NCBI GenBank assembly: GCA_910578185.1
Contig: CAJTPN010000051.1
Coordinates: 1 to 5,565 of the forward strand
DNA: 5,565 nt
Source: an uncultured Acetatifactor sp.
GTDB taxonomy: Bacteria > Bacillota > Clostridia > Lachnospirales > Lachnospiraceae
Direction: 5' to 3'
The stretch's first letter is position 1. Each line of letters begins with the position of its first letter. Both the position numbers and the translations under genes were made by a program. The notes under the pieces are model-generated. The model saw only the letters and a list, made by a program, of their open reading frames with translations, was not told the origin of the DNA and ran no database searches. This document shows positions 1-5,565 of the stretch, piece after piece.

Positions 1-371
1 TGGGCGACAAATTTCAGTACACAATAATCCGGGTCGGTAACACCTTTGGGGTAATACATCGTATCGCCCTCCTGCCAAATCATCTCTTTGCTGGCGGGAT
101 CCTCTAATACCTCCATATGTCCAACCAGCATAACACCTCTGAAAAAACGCTTATCACAGAAATAAATACTGGCGTTTGGGTTCTTCCGATACTGGGCGAC
201 CCGCATGGAGGAAGTATTCGTAGTGAAGTAGAACTCACAAATACCCACCCGTTTGCGTGGCGGAAGCATCGCTTTCATATTGGGAAAGCCATCCTCTGAA
301 ATGGAAGCGATAAAGGACACCCTCTGCTTGTCTATCAAATTTCCAATCGTCTTTTCTGCATCTCGCACCAT
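1..371 (-). CDS. Pyridoxamine 5'-phosphate oxidase family protein (FMN-binding split barrel), C-terminus cut by the window
   Basis: The minus-strand frame opens with ATG at 371, preceded by GGAGAG at 377-382 with a 5-base spacer, and stays open to the left edge (123 codons seen). Translation begins MVRDAEKTIGNLIDKQRVSF. The segment at residues 47-65 (FYFTTNTSSMRVAQYRKNP) matches the pattern of the PNPOx-like split barrel, where a beta strand, Thr/Ser residues and a basic residue help hold the FMN phosphate. A later strand, VGHMEVLED (83-91), is also typical. Family members of this short type are usually about 140-150 residues, so roughly 20-30 residues are probably missing. Such proteins are cytoplasmic, often dimeric, and bind FMN, F420 or haem. 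Most short clostridial members have no proven substrate and should not be assumed to make pyridoxal phosphate. The gene lies 104 bases after the GyrI-like gene and may be co-transcribed with it. Confidence 0.9.
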   Translation of the reverse strand, partial: MVRDAEKTIGNLIDKQRVSFIASISEDGFPNMKAMLPPRKRVGICEFYFTTNTSSMRVAQYRKNPNASIYFCDKRFFRGVMLVGHMEVLEDPASKEMIWQEGDTMYYPKGVTDPDYCVLKFVA

Positions 372-441
372 AATTTCTCTCCAATCTTTTATATTTCTGC
401 TACAGAACTTTGTGATTGTTCCAAAAAAACTACTAAGGTAA

Positions 442-463
442 AATCGGGAGCACGTCCTCGATT
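442..463 (-). terminator. Weak hairpin between the GyrI-like and PNPOx-like genes, possible leaky terminator
   Basis: In minus-strand sense AATCG-A-GGA pairs with TCC-CGATT around a 5-base loop, giving an 8-bp stem with one bulged A. It begins 12 bases past the GyrI-like stop codon. Only TT follows the stem before the run breaks, and a run of seven Ts comes 11 bases after that. This is poor for an intrinsic terminator and may be only a processing hairpin or chance. The rest of the 104-base gap holds no convincing promoter; the TATAAA about 13 bases before the ATG of the next gene lacks a well-spaced -35 element. Confidence 0.3.
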
Positions 464-475
464 GAGACTCAACTT

Positions 476-937
476 TTACAGCCGCTTTACCGGAAAATAC
501 ATATAACTTTTTCCAGTCTGTGGATCGGTAAAATCATGAACCGCACCAACCAACGGAATATTATGTTCCTTCAGATATTTGATTGCTTGGGAAAACGTAT
601 CATCTGCCTCACGCTCTACACAGAGATATTCATATCCAGGGACAACCCACTTGGTCCACCCTTCCGGGGCCTCGGCATCATCCCTACACTCAACTCCTGC
701 AAGATAAAGCCCATTGCGGAAGTCTTCCCATGGAAGAAAGGACCCGGAAAAGTCAGACATTGCTCCCCAAATTCCAATCAGATTTCCCTTTTCATCTATT
801 TTAGCTAAATGCTGAACTTCTCCAAAATGAAAGTTTGCATCATCCCATAATCTCTGAATGAATCCAGCCCCATCTGAGGTTGATCCCTTTTTCCCAACGA
901 CCACAAAGGCTGCCTTTTCTAATTGTTCAATGTTCAT
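476..937 (-). CDS. Stand-alone GyrI-like small-molecule-binding domain protein
   Basis: This 153-residue protein starts at ATG 937, with AGGTGAG at 944-950 and a 6-base spacer. It fits the GyrI-like/AraC effector-binding fold seen in SbmC/GyrI and the ligand domain of BmrR. Supporting motifs are FVVVGKKGST (11-20), IWGAMSD (56-62), LYLAGVEC (77-84), PEGWTKWVVPGYEYLCV (91-107) and a closing YMYFPVKRL (145-153). No DNA-binding helix-turn-helix is present, so it is a free ligand domain and not a regulator by itself. The fold has a hydrophobic pocket, often with a buried Glu, for planar or cationic compounds. Some stand-alone members hydrolyse cyclopropanoid genotoxins and others protect gyrase; which applies here cannot be read from the sequence. 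The gene follows the acetyltransferase-methyltransferase fusion by 58 bases with no strong terminator between, suggesting one transcript. Confidence 0.9.
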   Translation of the reverse strand: MNIEQLEKAAFVVVGKKGSTSDGAGFIQRLWDDANFHFGEVQHLAKIDEKGNLIGIWGAMSDFSGSFLPWEDFRNGLYLAGVECRDDAEAPEGWTKWVVPGYEYLCVEREADDTFSQAIKYLKEHNIPLVGAVHDFTDPQTGKSYMYFPVKRL

Positions 938-995
938 TGCAATCTCACCTTCGCTTCCCTATATCTGTTTTCCGAGTTTTTTGCTCCAACTTGAT

Positions 996-2555
996 TTATC
1001 CGACCGTACTGTCAGGCAGCAGCATATCCATACTCCCTTTTTTGAAATCCAGTCGAACAAGTTTTTTCCCATTCGGCAGAGGATATTCCAAGGTACCTAT
1101 ATAGCGATACCCGATACCAGACATGCTTTCGCGGAGCATATCTGCACCTATCTGATGATAAACCTGCTTCAGTCCATCAAAAACATGCAGGTACGGAGAA
1201 TCAGAAACCCAGCTGACTCCAGTATTGACTTGGATGACACAGGAAACATATTTCGGATCCACTTGCTGGACCACCTGCTGAAAACACCCGCAACCGATAT
1301 ATTCAACCAGCAAATTCGCAATTAGCAGCTCTGCCTTGGGCAGTTTGCCTGAGCACTTATGCAGATCGATGCACAGCAGTCCCAGTATGTTGCCCAAGTC
1401 CTGATATCTTACGGATGTCTCCGACAAATAGGCGGCGTTGATATCTACTCCATATACTTTTTTGATTCCACTGTCTCTAATATGCTCAAGGCCGTTCCCA
1501 CCAGCAATCCCTAAAATCATGGTGCTGGATATAGGCCAAGCTTTAAGCTGTCCTTCAATCAATTTGTTTAGAGCCTGTAATTGCATAATCGAAGCAAGGG
1601 ACATATGACTTTCATAATCAGTCAGGGTAATTTCATTCCATGGATTGTTATATACTTCATACTCCGTTTCCTTTTTCCAAAAGGTCCACTTAACCGCAGG
1701 GATATATCCAATTTTTCTATAAAACTCGCTCTCCCCTCCTGACATATGTGTGGCACCTAATGCTTTCGTTTTTCGATACAATTCAGACAGTGCTGCCGCC
1801 GCAAGCCCTTTGTGCCGATACTCCGGAATTGTACAAAGAGGTTCCAAATACGCTAGTTTATTTTCCGGCGTCCACCACATCCCTGCCCAGCAAACATATG
1901 CCCCTTCTTCATTCGCAACTGCTACGGACAGATTCTTCGTAGCGTGGGGAGCCACCTCCAGCAAATAGAAATTTTGCTGATATTGGTGATTCCATGCCCC
2001 TTCCTCTTTCTCGTGATCAAATCCTTTCCAGCAGCATTCTCCAACTTTTGATGTATCTAATTCCTGCGGTCTTACAAAGTGAAAGCCTTCTGGTAATGGA
2101 TAATCCAACTTGTTTACAAAATCAAACTGCATATTCCAGCTTTCTGATTCCTGCCTATATCCCAACCGCTTTGCGCTTTCCATTAGTTCATCCTGGCCAC
2201 CAAAAAGGACTAAACGTATGCCTGCTCCTTCGTCTGGCATATTCTTAGCGGCATATTGTATCATCTCTTGTGCCAGTTCCCCATATCCCGGCCGCAGGCA
2301 AAAGTAAATATCTGTTCGAGGATTCTCATAGAAGCAGAAGGCTACAATACGCCCATCGCTCTCCCATATCCGATTTTTATAGGAATACGATATATCCATC
2401 CAGTAGGAGAACGACGAATAAGCGTACTCAAAAAACGGGGCTGGCACTCCATTTCTCCAGTCTTTTTCGTATATGTCTATTAAAAACTGATACACCTTTC
2501 CGCAATCCGCCAATACACGAAAAGGCCTTGATGTTATGCTTTTATCTTTTTCCAT
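996..2555 (-). CDS. Fusion protein: tandem GNAT N-acetyltransferase plus class I SAM-dependent methyltransferase
   Basis: This is one uninterrupted 519-codon frame. The chosen start is ATG 2555 (MEKDKSITSRPFRVLAD), with GAGGGAA at 2561-2567; an upstream in-frame TTG at 2576 has no comparable site. Residues 1-150 look like a degenerate GNAT fold (GRIVAFCFYENP at 68-79, LMESAKRLGY at 124-133). Residues 155-293 are a second GNAT domain with the acetyl-CoA loop EPLCTIPEYRHKGLAAAAL (238-256; R247-x-x-G250-x-A252) and a FYRKIGY motif (278-284). From about residue 304 (NPWNEI) a Rossmann methyltransferase follows: SAM-binding ILGIAGGNGLEH (347-358), acidic D371 ending strand 2 (VYGVDIN), D397 (LLCIDLHK), and the strand-4 region ELLIANLLVEYIG (409-421). 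The two activities are usually encoded as separate proteins in clostridia, as far as I recall. Acceptor substrates are unknown; likely a cytoplasmic small-molecule modifier. A 15-residue tail follows LVRLDF. Confidence 0.9.
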   Translation of the reverse strand: MEKDKSITSRPFRVLADCGKVYQFLIDIYEKDWRNGVPAPFFEYAYSSFSYWMDISYSYKNRIWESDGRIVAFCFYENPRTDIYFCLRPGYGELAQEMIQYAAKNMPDEGAGIRLVLFGGQDELMESAKRLGYRQESESWNMQFDFVNKLDYPLPEGFHFVRPQELDTSKVGECCWKGFDHEKEEGAWNHQYQQNFYLLEVAPHATKNLSVAVANEEGAYVCWAGMWWTPENKLAYLEPLCTIPEYRHKGLAAAALSELYRKTKALGATHMSGGESEFYRKIGYIPAVKWTFWKKETEYEVYNNPWNEITLTDYESHMSLASIMQLQALNKLIEGQLKAWPISSTMILGIAGGNGLEHIRDSGIKKVYGVDINAAYLSETSVRYQDLGNILGLLCIDLHKCSGKLPKAELLIANLLVEYIGCGCFQQVVQQVDPKYVSCVIQVNTGVSWVSDSPYLHVFDGLKQVYHQIGADMLRESMSGIGYRYIGTLEYPLPNGKKLVRLDFKKGSMDMLLPDSTVG

Positions 2556-2560
2556 AAAAG

Positions 2561-2567
2561 TTCCCTC
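2561..2567 (-). promoter_or_regulatory. Ribosome binding site that fixes the start of the GNAT-methyltransferase gene
   Basis: The minus-strand sequence GAGGGAA lies 5 bases before ATG 2555. It makes that ATG the start, and not the TTG at 2576, which would add seven residues and has only AT-rich sequence and a palindrome upstream. Confidence 0.75.
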
Positions 2568-2571
2568 ATAA

Positions 2572-2586
2572 GGCAAATGATTTGCC
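2572..2586. repeat. Perfect 15-base inverted repeat just upstream of the GNAT-methyltransferase ribosome binding site
   Basis: GGCAAAT-G-ATTTGCC has perfect 7-base arms around one central base. It sits 4 bases upstream of the GAGGGAA ribosome binding site in the 94-base gap between the membrane-protein stop (2650) and ATG 2555. As RNA it could fold into a 6-bp stem with a 3-base loop. As DNA its symmetry and placement resemble a repressor operator, but no second copy was seen in the window. The remainder of the gap is AT-rich, with no clear -35/-10 pair and no intrinsic terminator. Confidence 0.4.
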
Positions 2587-2649
2587 GCACATTTTCAATT
2601 TTTATTATTTTGTCATCGTTTTTCTGATTCCTTTATCTGAGGTTTCCAC

Positions 2650-3912
2650 TTAACCATATGGAATTTCATAAATTGCAGTTCCCTTTGTTTCAAAGGCGGC
2701 AATGGTCTGGTCAGTCACTGGGATAACGCAAAGATGCACGCTCTCGCCAATGGCAAAATAGGGGTACAACCCAATCCCGTCTTTATAAAACAGTGCAGCG
2801 GGAATTGAGTCGCTGCTGTACCCTTGCTCATTAGGGAAGACATTTTGGTATGCCAACTCATTCAATTTCGTATATAGTTCAACAGTTTCGGCATCGTCGA
2901 AACTGGGGAATAACACTTTAATGGTATAGAAACAGGTCCGTTCATATAGGCGGTACATGGACTCGGTATAACTGTGGTCATCAAAATTCAGCATAATTTC
3001 TTGCACATAGCTTTCGTCACTTGGAGTAAAGACTGATACTGTAGGGAGCGACCACATCTTCTCGTCCGGCGTAAAGTAATAATAGTTAGAAGCATATTTT
3101 GAGTGGATAGATGACTCATAAGCAAATGATATCCACATGGAAGAAGGAAGTAGGTACCGGCTCTCATAGTCGGCCCAATAGTAACCATTAAAGCTGTCTA
3201 CAAAATCATCGATGGAAAAAGAAAAAACAAGTTCGTCTCCCTGATAATTCATTACAGCAGCATTAAGTTCTCTGATTTCCGCCCTCTCCTGTAGAATAAT
3301 TTTCTTTTGTATTTCTTTTTCGTCTATCTCCTCCCCCCATATAGCTTCATTGGAGCCACTGTCCAGAATGTTTCCGTCCGAATCCCAAAATCTCCATTCT
3401 AGCGGAGGATATCCAGGGGACTCGCCCAACGGATCACCAGTATCCGCTGCATAATGCTCAAAGCCCAGCCGTTTGCCGTAAAAAAAGGGATTCTTGTACT
3501 GATAGTAATTTACGGTTACACCCGAGAAGTAATCAATACAAGCCACTAACTTGATATTATTTCGCACTGTGACGTACTCAGTTTTGTGGGAAAGTATTGC
3601 AAAAATTACTCCTCCAAGTATTAAACAGCCCATAACAAGAGCGGATAAAACATTGAGTAAGATGGAGAGTGCACCAAGCATAATTCGATTCGCCTTTTCT
3701 TCCTCAGCCTTCTGCCGAAAAGCGTTAAATCTCAGTTGCCCCCAAAAAAGGACAACCCCAAAACTGATTACCCACAATAGAATCAGCAGATTCCGGAAAA
3801 GGATTCTCAGTGTATCGCCTGTAATTCTTTCAAACATGGTAACAAGAACCACACAAAGGGAAACAAATATAAACGGGAGTACGCCCCAAACTAATTTGAT
3901 AATCTTTGCCAT
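2650..3912 (-). CDS. Uncharacterised membrane protein: three N-terminal helices and a large extracytoplasmic domain
   Basis: This is a 420-residue protein from ATG 3912, with AGGAG at 3921-3925 and an 8-base spacer; an in-frame TTG at 3936 lacks a ribosome binding site and is rejected. Hydrophobic segments lie at about residues 6-27, 37-58 and 78-108. The loop between helices 2 and 3 (RFNAFRQKAEEEKANR, 61-76) is strongly charged and rich in Arg/Lys, so by the positive-inside rule it is cytoplasmic. The N-terminus is then inside and residues 109-420 outside. The outside part is acidic and aromatic-rich (YYQYKNPFFYGKRLG at 136-150, NYYYFTPDEKMW at 276-287), with no recognised catalytic motif. 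I do not recognise the family, though clostridial hypothetical proteins with a similar layout come to mind. It follows the lipoprotein gene by 36 bases, so the two are probably one operon and may act together in the envelope. Function unknown. Confidence 0.85.
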   Translation of the reverse strand: MAKIIKLVWGVLPFIFVSLCVVLVTMFERITGDTLRILFRNLLILLWVISFGVVLFWGQLRFNAFRQKAEEEKANRIMLGALSILLNVLSALVMGCLILGGVIFAILSHKTEYVTVRNNIKLVACIDYFSGVTVNYYQYKNPFFYGKRLGFEHYAADTGDPLGESPGYPPLEWRFWDSDGNILDSGSNEAIWGEEIDEKEIQKKIILQERAEIRELNAAVMNYQGDELVFSFSIDDFVDSFNGYYWADYESRYLLPSSMWISFAYESSIHSKYASNYYYFTPDEKMWSLPTVSVFTPSDESYVQEIMLNFDDHSYTESMYRLYERTCFYTIKVLFPSFDDAETVELYTKLNELAYQNVFPNEQGYSSDSIPAALFYKDGIGLYPYFAIGESVHLCVIPVTDQTIAAFETKGTAIYEIPYG

Positions 3913-3920
3913 TGTAATGT

Positions 3921-3925
3921 CTCCT
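3921..3925 (-). promoter_or_regulatory. Ribosome binding site that fixes the start of the membrane-protein gene
   Basis: AGGAG on the minus strand lies 8 bases before ATG 3912. It lies downstream of the alternative TTG at 3936, so it can serve only the ATG. It falls in the 36-base gap after the lipoprotein stop codon, close enough for translational coupling. Confidence 0.75.
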
Positions 3926-3948
3926 GTACCTTGCAATCAAAACGCAGC

Positions 3949-5208
3949 TTATTGATCCTGCTGCAATTCGATTCGCGGACAGTAGAGTGGGATGTCTCCC
4001 GCAGCTGGAACAGTAATCTCATTGGAAACATATTGAAAGCCTCCATTGGAAAGAGGACGAACTGTAAGGCGATGACTAAAAAAGTGGTCTGTCCTATGTG
4101 TTGGACACAAAACGTCAACATCTATGGTTATCGTTCCATCGTCATTTATCTCATAGTTTCGCACATCAGGCACCAAGGTTCCATTATAAACGCAATTAGA
4201 GCATGTTATCGTCTGCCAAGGGTAGCCGCCATTCAGCTCGCTATAAAGTGCTCTGGAGTGTAAAATATCCTCCGGTACGCTAAAGTAGGCACCAATCACC
4301 GATTCAAACACAGCTGCCTCTATATAGTAACATGACTGCTCTGAATCAAATTCACAAAGGCGATCTTCAAAGATAGCATTGTATTTTGAGCGATATAGGA
4401 ACTCAAACAGGTCGTTGAAGTTTAGGCTCTCCCAATCATCCTCTGACCAATTTGCTGAAAAAATGTTGTTTCCATAATAACCAACGCTTATGATATAGTC
4501 CTTTGCAATTTTAACCAGTTCATTATTATCAGGCCCCATATGAATCAACCCGCGCCCGTTCCCCATCCACGGTGGAGCATACACACGTTTAAAAAGGAAA
4601 TTACCCTTCTCTGTATAGTCCCAAAATGCCAACTCCTCTTTTCGCAGATTGCCTACACTGGCTGCATCATCACTCCAGGTTACGGATGCCTCTGTACAAT
4701 ATTTCCGATCATCCTCATAAGAGTATTTATGATAAAACAGGCTTCCATCTCTTCCAAGCGAATACACTACAAAAGCCGCAGAATCTCCATGTTCGATCTT
4801 TCTCCAAAAATCCAAAAATCCCTCTATATTTATCAGCGTTTCGCATTCATTATCCTCTACCTCCGCTGTTAATATAGGGACATTGCTTTCAGACAGGAAG
4901 TTTACAATCGCATCAAAATCGTCCTCCGATAAGGTCATAGTTGAAGTTGCATAAAGCGATGTGGCATGTTCTTTCAAAGCACTCTTATATAGATGTGCAT
5001 AGCTCTCTGCTATAGCAGTGCATTCCATTACAATACGTTCCTGCTCCGATGGTTCTATCATTACTGCCCCCAGTAGCACGGAAGAAGATTGGTCAAAAGA
5101 TCCATCGGCTTGTGAATTTGGCGTTGAACTTGATTTCTGCCCGCATGATACAAAGGCAAGAATAATAACCATCATTCCCAAAACATAGGTAAGTTTTTTT
5201 ACTTTCAT
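3949..5208 (-). CDS. Predicted secreted lipoprotein of unknown function
   Basis: This 419-residue protein starts at ATG 5208, with AGAGGAG at 5218-5224 and a 9-base spacer. The N-terminus is a type II signal peptide: basic MKVKK, a hydrophobic core at residues 7-20, and a lipobox ending FVSC with the lipidated Cys at 22. Phe at -3 is less common than Leu but tolerated. A Ser/Gln/Asn-rich tether (24-43) follows, then a mature domain that would sit on the outer face of the cytoplasmic membrane. Residues 50-420 are acidic and aromatic; CSNC (336-339), CPTH (368-371) and a C-terminal beta-like stretch LTVRPLSNGGFQYVSNEITV (381-400) stand out. It may belong to one of the clostridial DUF lipoprotein families (DUF6070 comes to mind), but this is recollection and not a search. 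No enzymatic motif is seen. It heads a probable operon with the membrane protein, under the candidate promoter at 5234-5262. Confidence 0.88.
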   Translation of the reverse strand: MKVKKLTYVLGMMVIILAFVSCGQKSSSTPNSQADGSFDQSSSVLLGAVMIEPSEQERIVMECTAIAESYAHLYKSALKEHATSLYATSTMTLSEDDFDAIVNFLSESNVPILTAEVEDNECETLINIEGFLDFWRKIEHGDSAAFVVYSLGRDGSLFYHKYSYEDDRKYCTEASVTWSDDAASVGNLRKEELAFWDYTEKGNFLFKRVYAPPWMGNGRGLIHMGPDNNELVKIAKDYIISVGYYGNNIFSANWSEDDWESLNFNDLFEFLYRSKYNAIFEDRLCEFDSEQSCYYIEAAVFESVIGAYFSVPEDILHSRALYSELNGGYPWQTITCSNCVYNGTLVPDVRNYEINDDGTITIDVDVLCPTHRTDHFFSHRLTVRPLSNGGFQYVSNEITVPAAGDIPLYCPRIELQQDQ

Positions 5209-5233
5209 TCAGCACTGCTCCTCTGGCTTATCA

Positions 5234-5262
5234 ATATTAGAAAGGTGAGACATATAGGTCAT
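5234..5262 (-). promoter_or_regulatory. Candidate sigma-A promoter for the lipoprotein/membrane-protein operon
   Basis: On the minus strand ATGACC (5262-5257, 4 of 6 matches to TTGACA) is followed by a 17-base spacer and TAATAT (5239-5234, 4 of 6 matches to TATAAT). Transcription would begin near 5227, leaving a leader of about 20 bases that contains the AGAGGAG ribosome binding site. The spacing is optimal but the hexamers are only moderate, so this is a candidate. Confidence 0.4.
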
Positions 5263-5301
5263 GGCTGCTATGGTGAAGATGACTTTTCTGATGCTGCCAC
5301 A

Positions 5302-5317
5302 TTTAAATCGATTTTAA
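5302..5317. repeat. AT-rich palindrome in the rseP-lipoprotein gap
   Basis: AAATCGATTT at 5305-5314 is a perfect 10-base palindrome. It extends to 16 bases with one mismatched pair (TTTAAATCGATTTTAA). It lies about 40 bases upstream of the candidate -35 element and could be a regulator site; in AT-rich DNA it may also be chance. Confidence 0.25.
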
Positions 5318-5319
5318 CG

Positions 5320-5337
5320 CAGGAATACTTCTTCCTG
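5320..5337 (-). other. Stem-loop downstream of the rseP stop codon
   Basis: On the minus strand CAGGAA and TTCCTG form a perfect 6-bp stem around a 6-base loop, starting 12 bases past the rseP stop. CGTTAAAA follows, so there is no T-run and this is not a standard intrinsic terminator. It may be a weak 3'-end hairpin. Without a better terminator, some read-through from rseP into the lipoprotein operon is possible. Confidence 0.3.
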
Positions 5338-5349
5338 TTGCCAAAACTC

Positions 5350-5565
5350 TCACATAACCAGCTTTGTAACATCATGTAGAGTAACCAGCGCCATCATGCC
5401 CATCAGCAGCATAAAGCACGCCGCATTTACCGCCGCTTGCCACTTCTCCGGCACCTTACGCCTGAATAGCAGTAACGCCGCGGCGTCCACTAACAAAAAG
5501 AAAATCCTCCCCCCATCCAGAGCTGGTATGGGGAGCATATTCATGACCGCCAGATTGATGGCGAT
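5350..5565 (-). CDS. rseP: RIP metalloprotease RseP (site-2 protease, M50 family), C-terminal end only
   Basis: The frame is open to the right edge and ends with TGA at 5352-5350, giving the last 71 residues. It reads IAINLAVMNMLPIPALDGGR, which contains the hallmark N-x-LPIPALDGG segment of RseP/RasP. In this motif the Asp is the third zinc ligand; the HExxH pair would be upstream, outside the window. Hydrophobic stretches before and after FRRKVPEKWQ form the last two membrane helices (about GRIFFLLVDAAALLLF and ACFMLLMGMMALVTL). The enzyme cuts transmembrane substrates such as anti-sigma factors and signal-peptide remnants within the membrane. An internal ATG at 5544 is the Met of MNMLPIP and not the start. 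In many Clostridia rseP lies after dxr and before ispG; here a lipoprotein gene of lower GC follows. A paralogue elsewhere in the genome cannot be excluded. Confidence 0.88.
   Translation of the reverse strand: MAINLAVMNMLPIPALDGGRIFFLLVDAAALLLFRRKVPEKWQAAVNAACFMLLMGMMALVTLHDVTKLVM

Noticed and set aside
462..472. Short palindrome TTGAGACTCAA after the GyrI-like stop codon
   Set aside because: With 5-base arms around one base it is too short and too poorly placed to call an operator or a terminator.
858..1325. Plus-strand open frame of 155 codons
   Set aside because: It runs antisense across the well-supported GyrI-like and methyltransferase genes, has no ribosome binding site, and its translation has no recognisable domain.
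1658..1679. Fusion explained as a single sequencing error
   Set aside because: One indel in the A-run gives a tidy GNAT stop at ATGA, but the ATG would still be out of frame with the methyltransferase, so two independent errors would be needed. Kept as a caveat only.
2556..2576. TTG at 2576 as the start of the GNAT-methyltransferase gene
   Set aside because: The GAGGGAA site lies between this TTG and the ATG at 2555, so it can serve only the ATG, and the GNAT family begins at the MEKDKSI-type sequence.
3913..3936. TTG at 3936 as the start of the membrane-protein gene
   Set aside because: There is no ribosome binding site upstream of it, whereas AGGAG sits correctly before ATG 3912.
3551..3955. 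Plus-strand open frame of 134 codons
   Set aside because: It is the antisense shadow of the membrane-helix region of the membrane-protein gene; low-complexity Ile/Thr/Arg content is typical of such shadows.
3891..4121. Minus-strand open frame of 76 codons
   Set aside because: It overlaps the end of the lipoprotein gene and the start of the membrane-protein gene in another frame, and its protein has no coherent features.

Overview
The window reads as chromosomal DNA of a low-to-moderate GC member of the Clostridia. Lachnospiraceae or Oscillospiraceae-like gut Firmicutes are the best guess. This rests on strong AGGAG-type ribosome binding sites, a Gram-positive lipoprotein signal, and protein sequences that resemble clostridial families from memory; no search was run. 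All six genes lie on the minus strand, so transcription runs from the right edge to the left. The first gene (right edge) and the last gene (left edge) are both cut by the window.

Layout in transcription order. (1) 5565-5350: the C-terminal end of an RseP/RasP-type intramembrane site-2 protease, with the conserved LPIPALDGG motif; a housekeeping gene. (2) 5349-5209: a 141-base gap with a hairpin, an AT-rich palindrome and a plausible sigma-A promoter. (3) 5208-3949 and 3912-2650: a secreted lipoprotein and a three-helix membrane protein with a large outside domain, 36 bases apart. They look like a two-gene envelope operon of unknown function. (4) 2555-996: a single reading frame joining a tandem GNAT acetyltransferase to a class I SAM-dependent methyltransferase. 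(5) 937-476: a stand-alone GyrI-like small-molecule-binding protein. (6) 371-1: a flavin-binding pyridoxamine 5'-phosphate oxidase-like protein, truncated by the left edge.

The last three genes look like a small-molecule modification or detoxification set: acetyl transfer, methyl transfer, ligand binding or hydrolysis, and flavin chemistry. The lipoprotein/membrane-protein pair probably works at the cell surface. Whether the two halves cooperate is not shown; gaps of 58-104 bases without strong terminators allow read-through along the block. The GC content falls from about 53% in the rseP end to about 37% in sampled stretches of the lipoprotein gene, which suggests that accessory genes sit downstream of rseP.

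The most notable points are the GNAT-methyltransferase fusion, whose junction still carries a start-site-like sequence in another frame, and the uncharacterised lipoprotein/membrane-protein pair. No RNA genes, CRISPR arrays, transposases, recombinases or attachment sites were seen.
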